Assembly (NCBI RefSeq): GCF_009687885.1
Contig: NZ_BLAF01000013.1
Coordinates: 1 to 64,000 of the forward strand
Direction: 5' to 3'
From: Acrocarpospora pleiomorpha
GTDB taxonomy: Bacteria; Actinomycetota; Actinomycetes; Streptosporangiales; Streptosporangiaceae
Length of the DNA: 64,000 bases
A program made the position numbers and the translations under genes. Numbering within the stretch: the stretch's first letter is position 1; each line of letters starts with the position of its first letter. Below the pieces are notes generated by a model. That model saw only the letters and a program-made list of their open reading frames with translations. It ran no database searches and was not told where the DNA came from. Shown here one piece after another: positions 60,837 to 64,000 of the stretch.

Positions 60837-62468
60837 GTGCAGGGACTCATGCAGGACTTCCCCTTGACCGTTGGATCCATCTGGGAACGCGGAATCTCGT
60901 ACTTTCCCGAGAGCCGGATCATCACGCGGACTAAGACCGCCGTCGTTCGGACCACCTATCGGGACCTGGGCACCGAGACGCGTCGGTTGGCGAACGCACT
61001 GGATCGGCTCAGGCTGGCTCCCGACGCGCGAGTCGGCTCGTTCGGCTGGAACACAGCCCGACACCTCGCTCTGTACTTCGCCGTGCCGGCCACCGGGCGA
61101 GTCCTGCACACGATCAATATCAGGTACTTCCCTGAGCACATCCGCTTCTCGATGGACCACGCCGAGGACGAGGCGATCTTCGTGGACTCCTCGCTCCTGC
61201 ATCTCTTGGCTCCGCACCTCCCGCATCTCCCGCGCGTTCGCCATGTGGTCCTGATGGACGACGGTGGCGGGGCGGGCGACGTCCCCGACGACTCGAGGAT
61301 CGTGGGCTGGGACGAGTTGCTCGGCAGCTCGGACGAAACAGATCTTCGCGACCGGGTCGGCGACGAGCATCGGGCTGCGGCCCTGTGCTACACCACCGGT
61401 ACCACCGGGAACCCTAAGGGCGTCCTCTACTCGCACCGTTCGATCTGGCTCCACTCCAATGCCGGCGTCTCGGCGTCCGTGACCGCAGTCACGGACAGGG
61501 ACGTCGTGATGCCGGTCGTGCCGATGTTCCATGCCATGGCCTGGGGGCTGCCGTACACCGCGTTCCAAGCCGGCGCGGACCTCGTGCTGCCTGGTCCCGA
61601 CCTGTCGCCCGCCGCCGTTCTCGAACTGATGAGCCGGGAACGGGTCACTTACAGCGCCGGCGTTCCAAGCATCTGGATGGGCGCCCTCCCGCTACTCCAG
61701 GACTACGACCTCTCCCAGCTGGATCGCATCCTTGCAGGAGGCTCGGCAGTCCCCGTCGCCCTCTCGGAGGGCTACAGGGAGGCGCTCGGGTTCCCGATCA
61801 CCCAGGCCTGGGGTATGACCGAGGTGTCGCCCCTCGGGTCCATCGCCCGCCTTCGACCCGAGATGGAGGAGCTCGGGGAGGACGAGAAGGCCTACTGGCG
61901 CAGCACTGCGGGGATGCCACTTCACGGCGTCCAGGCACGCATCGTCGACGACGAAACCCATGAGGAGTTGCCCTGGGACGACACCCACCGTGGTGAACTC
62001 GAGGTCCGCGGCCCCTGGATCGCCCGGCGATACTACCGCCGGGAGGGTGACCAAGAACAGTTCTCCCCGGATGGTTGGCTACGCACCGGCGACGTCGCGT
62101 GTATCTCGCCCTCGGGCTTCATCAGGCTCGTCGATCGCACCAAGGACCTGGTGAAGTCCGGCGGTGAATGGATCAGCTCGGTCGAGCTGGAAAACCTGAT
62201 CATGTCCCATCCCTCGGTCGCGGAGGCAGCGGTGGTGGCCGTCGCGCACCCACGATGGATGGAGCGGCCGTTGGCCTGTGTGGTCGTCAAGGACGGGGGC
62301 GCGCTGACCAAGGATGAGGTCATCGACTTCCTGGCTGCTCGGCTGGAGCGCTGGCAGATCCCGGACGACGTCGTCTTTCTGGAGGAGATCCCCAAGACCA
62401 GCGTGGGCAAGTTCAGCAAGAAGACGCTGCGCGATCAGTTCGCCGACTACGTCCTGCCCTCGGCATGA
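60837..62468 (+). CDS. Long-chain-type fatty acid/aryl CoA ligase (AMP-forming)
   Basis: A 543-aa protein; GTG 60837 has AGGAGG 7 nt ahead. All acyl-adenylate motifs are present: LCYTTGTTGNPKG (~183-195), AWGMTEVS, GWLRTGDVA, the hinge LVDRTKDLVKSGGEWIS and the closing PKTSVGKFSKKTLRD with the catalytic Lys. The enzyme activates a carboxylic acid with ATP and CoA before further breakdown. Resemblance is to medium/long-chain ligases of the FadD type used in lipid or side-chain catabolism; the exact acid is unknown. Confidence 0.85.
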   Translation: MQGLMQDFPLTVGSIWERGISYFPESRIITRTKTAVVRTTYRDLGTETRRLANALDRLRLAPDARVGSFGWNTARHLALYFAVPATGRVLHTINIRYFPEHIRFSMDHAEDEAIFVDSSLLHLLAPHLPHLPRVRHVVLMDDGGGAGDVPDDSRIVGWDELLGSSDETDLRDRVGDEHRAAALCYTTGTTGNPKGVLYSHRSIWLHSNAGVSASVTAVTDRDVVMPVVPMFHAMAWGLPYTAFQAGADLVLPGPDLSPAAVLELMSRERVTYSAGVPSIWMGALPLLQDYDLSQLDRILAGGSAVPVALSEGYREALGFPITQAWGMTEVSPLGSIARLRPEMEELGEDEKAYWRSTAGMPLHGVQARIVDDETHEELPWDDTHRGELEVRGPWIARRYYRREGDQEQFSPDGWLRTGDVACISPSGFIRLVDRTKDLVKSGGEWISSVELENLIMSHPSVAEAAVVAVAHPRWMERPLACVVVKDGGALTKDEVIDFLAARLERWQIPDDVVFLEEIPKTSVGKFSKKTLRDQFADYVLPSA

Positions 62469-62610
62469 GAGACGCAACCCCCGAGCTCGACGGGCTCAGC
62501 ACCGCACGGGTGTCCCGAGCTCCGCTGCCGTTGGTCCGCATCGGCCGGTCGCCCCCGTCGTCCAAGGTCTGCCGTCGAGCGGCGGGCAATGCTACGGTTG
62601 CGATGAAATA

Positions 62611-62623
62611 TTGACGTAGACGT
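62611..62623 (+). promoter_or_regulatory. TTGACGTAGACGT motif before the metallo-hydrolase
   Basis: Located about 100 bp upstream of the start codon at 62724, in the otherwise empty 255-bp gap. Similar to the motif at 54957. It may be a promoter -35 element or an operator. Confidence 0.25.
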
Positions 62624-62723
62624 ACAGAAGCGAGCGCGATGCGGGTCAGGCAGACCGCGCGTCTGCGCAGCAAGACCGAAGAATTAAGACGAGAGTGTGT
62701 TCACCCAGACAGGGAGATACGTC

Positions 62724-63704
62724 ATGCAGACGTGGCAGGTCGGCAACTTCAAGATCACGAAGGTTCACGAGCTTCCGATCGAGGTCGGATTGCTTGATGG
62801 GCTCATCCCGGAACTGACACCGGAGGCCGTGCGAGAGATCGACTGGTTGTATCCGGACTACGTGAACGAATCAGGCCAGATTCTCGCCGATCTCCACTCT
62901 TTCGTCATCGACAACGGCGAGCACGTGATCCTGACCGACGCCGGCTGTGGCAACGGCAAGAGCTATCCGATGCAGCCGATCTGGAGCGACCTGGACACCC
63001 CGTTCCTGGAGAGGCTCCAGGAGGCGGGCTACGGCCGCGATGACATCGACATCATCCTCTGCACACATGCGCATCTCGATCACGTCGGGTGGTTCAGTAT
63101 GCGTGACGAGGAAGGCAAGTGGGTCCCCACCTTCCCCAACGCACGGCTCGTGATGGTGCGCGACGAGTACGAGCGCCACCTGAGCCAGATCGTCGAGACG
63201 GGCGAGGTCCAGGACGTGTCGGACGCCGCTGGCGATGACGACGTCGATCTCATCGCGCGGGCCTTTCATCCGGACACCTCTGCTCTGTCGAACCAGACCA
63301 GACTGATCCAGGAGGAGTCGTTCCAGCCGATCGTCGACGCAGGTCGCCTGGAGCTTGTCCCGACAGACGGGCAGGTCGTCCCGGGGGTCCGGTACGAGTC
63401 GACCCCGGGCCACACCACCGCTCACCACAGCATTCGCTTGGACTCCGACGGTGCCACCGCGTTCGTGACCGGAGACGCCTTCCATCACCCAATCCAGATC
63501 GCTCGCCCTGACTGGAGCTCGCAAGGCGATTGGGACGGCGGGGCGTCCGCGCGCAGTCGACGCGCCGTGCTCGAGTCGTGCGCTGGAACGGACCTGCTGT
63601 TCATGGGCACGCACTTCGCCGGCATCACCGCCGGCTACATCGTCGAAGACGGCGAAGGCTTCCGCCTGGTGGAGAGCCGCCCGCCTAGTGTCGAGCGTCG
63701 TTGA
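62724..63704 (+). CDS. Metallo-beta-lactamase-fold hydrolase (lactonase type)
   Basis: A 326-aa protein; ATG 62724 follows GGGAG. Zinc motifs are intact: CTHAHLDHVGW (HxHxDH, ~113-121), PGHTTAHHS (His), TGDAFHHPIQ (Asp) and GTHFAG (His). The layout resembles quorum-quenching lactonases and related ring-opening hydrolases. In this setting it may open a lactone in the catabolic path; that is an inference from neighbours. Confidence 0.85.
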   Translation: MQTWQVGNFKITKVHELPIEVGLLDGLIPELTPEAVREIDWLYPDYVNESGQILADLHSFVIDNGEHVILTDAGCGNGKSYPMQPIWSDLDTPFLERLQEAGYGRDDIDIILCTHAHLDHVGWFSMRDEEGKWVPTFPNARLVMVRDEYERHLSQIVETGEVQDVSDAAGDDDVDLIARAFHPDTSALSNQTRLIQEESFQPIVDAGRLELVPTDGQVVPGVRYESTPGHTTAHHSIRLDSDGATAFVTGDAFHHPIQIARPDWSSQGDWDGGASARSRRAVLESCAGTDLLFMGTHFAGITAGYIVEDGEGFRLVESRPPSVERR

Positions 63705-63734
63705 GGGTTGGGTGACCCGGCAAGCGCCTCAGGG

Positions 63735-64000
63735 TCACAGCCACGGCCCCAGGTCGGGTGCGCCCTCGAGGTGGTGCGGGCGGCCGGTGAGCCATGCGGC
63801 GCGCTCGGTGAGCGGACCGTCGACGTCGGGAACTGCGCCGCGCTTGGCGAGGACGTCGGCGCAGAGCGCCTCGAGAAAGTCGTCTGGCAGGTCGGCGAAG
63901 GTGACACCCAGGTCCAGGTCGACCGCGTGCACACACACCTCGCGGGCGCGTAGCCAAGGGATCTCCGTGGCCGGCACGGTGCGGCCCTGCGCGGTGACGA
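63735..64000 (-). CDS. Mycothiol-dependent maleylpyruvate isomerase-family protein (cut by window end)
   Basis: The last ~85 residues of a protein that begins beyond the window. IPWLRAREVCVHAVDLDLGVTFADLPDDFLEALCADV is characteristic of the DinB-like MDMPI family, where W-x-R-x-REV-x-VHA-x-D carries metal-binding His. Such enzymes isomerise ring-cleavage products or transfer mycothiol. It converges on the metallo-hydrolase gene with a 30-bp gap. Confidence 0.75.
   Translation of the reverse strand, partial: VTAQGRTVPATEIPWLRAREVCVHAVDLDLGVTFADLPDDFLEALCADVLAKRGAVPDVDGPLTERAAWLTGRPHHLEGAPDLGPWL

Overview
High-GC DNA with Shine-Dalgarno-led genes, many GTG starts, lanthipeptide/thiopeptide-type enzymes, XRE/TPR regulators, a DUF2637 protein and a mycothiol-type isomerase. 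These point to a filamentous actinomycete (Streptomyces/Streptosporangium-like); the genus cannot be fixed from the sequence alone.

Layout. (1) 1-2.4 kb: the tail of a ribosomal-peptide cluster: a LanC-type cyclase cut by the window edge, a thiopeptide-type bacteriocin protein and a helical protein, closed by a hairpin. (2) 2.7-20.7 kb: a tightly coupled five-gene operon (module A). It encodes a zinc-finger plus PD-(D/E)XK nuclease, an Fe-S DinG/XPD-type helicase, a 1947-aa DEDDh exonuclease-DinG-RecQ fusion, a 691-aa protein of unknown fold and an 1877-aa P-loop ATPase. A 17-bp hairpin ends the operon. No methyltransferase, PIWI or reverse transcriptase is present. (3) 20.7-21.5 kb: relics of a transposase and a phosphotransferase. 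(4) 21.6-30.5 kb: module B, a double-HTH regulator followed by paralogues of the first two module A genes and then a pPIWI-RE protein, i.e. the three-gene pPIWI-RE island described by Burroughs, Iyer and Aravind. (5) 30.6-38.8 kb: a junkyard of mobile-element debris: a tRNA 3'-end relic, a DUF2637 gene, a frameshifted phage tape-measure end, a lantibiotic dehydratase fragment, an integrase fragment, a truncated polymorphic toxin with its SUKH immunity gene, and a TPR regulator broken by a TAG. (6) 39.1-47.4 kb: a membrane protein coupled to a deoxyribosyltransferase-like/Nudix/winged-helix fusion; module C (a small membrane protein coupled to a second, standalone pPIWI-RE-like protein of 1170 aa); an XRE regulator with palindromic operators; and island debris. 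(7) 47.7-64 kb: a catabolic region with three short-chain dehydrogenases plus a fragment, four SnoaL/NTF2-like proteins, a ribose-type ABC importer, an M24 protein, IclR and LysR regulators, an acyl-CoA ligase, a metallo-beta-lactamase-fold hydrolase and a mycothiol-type isomerase. Part of it is framed by a 91-bp inverted repeat.

The most striking content is the 40-kb accessory region with three pPIWI-RE-related loci. Module A shares the nuclease and helicase pair with the PIWI-RE island but replaces the PIWI protein with a giant exonuclease/double-helicase fusion, an unknown protein and a large ATPase. I infer an anti-mobile-element defence system that is not among the named systems I can recall. 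The function is not demonstrated by sequence.
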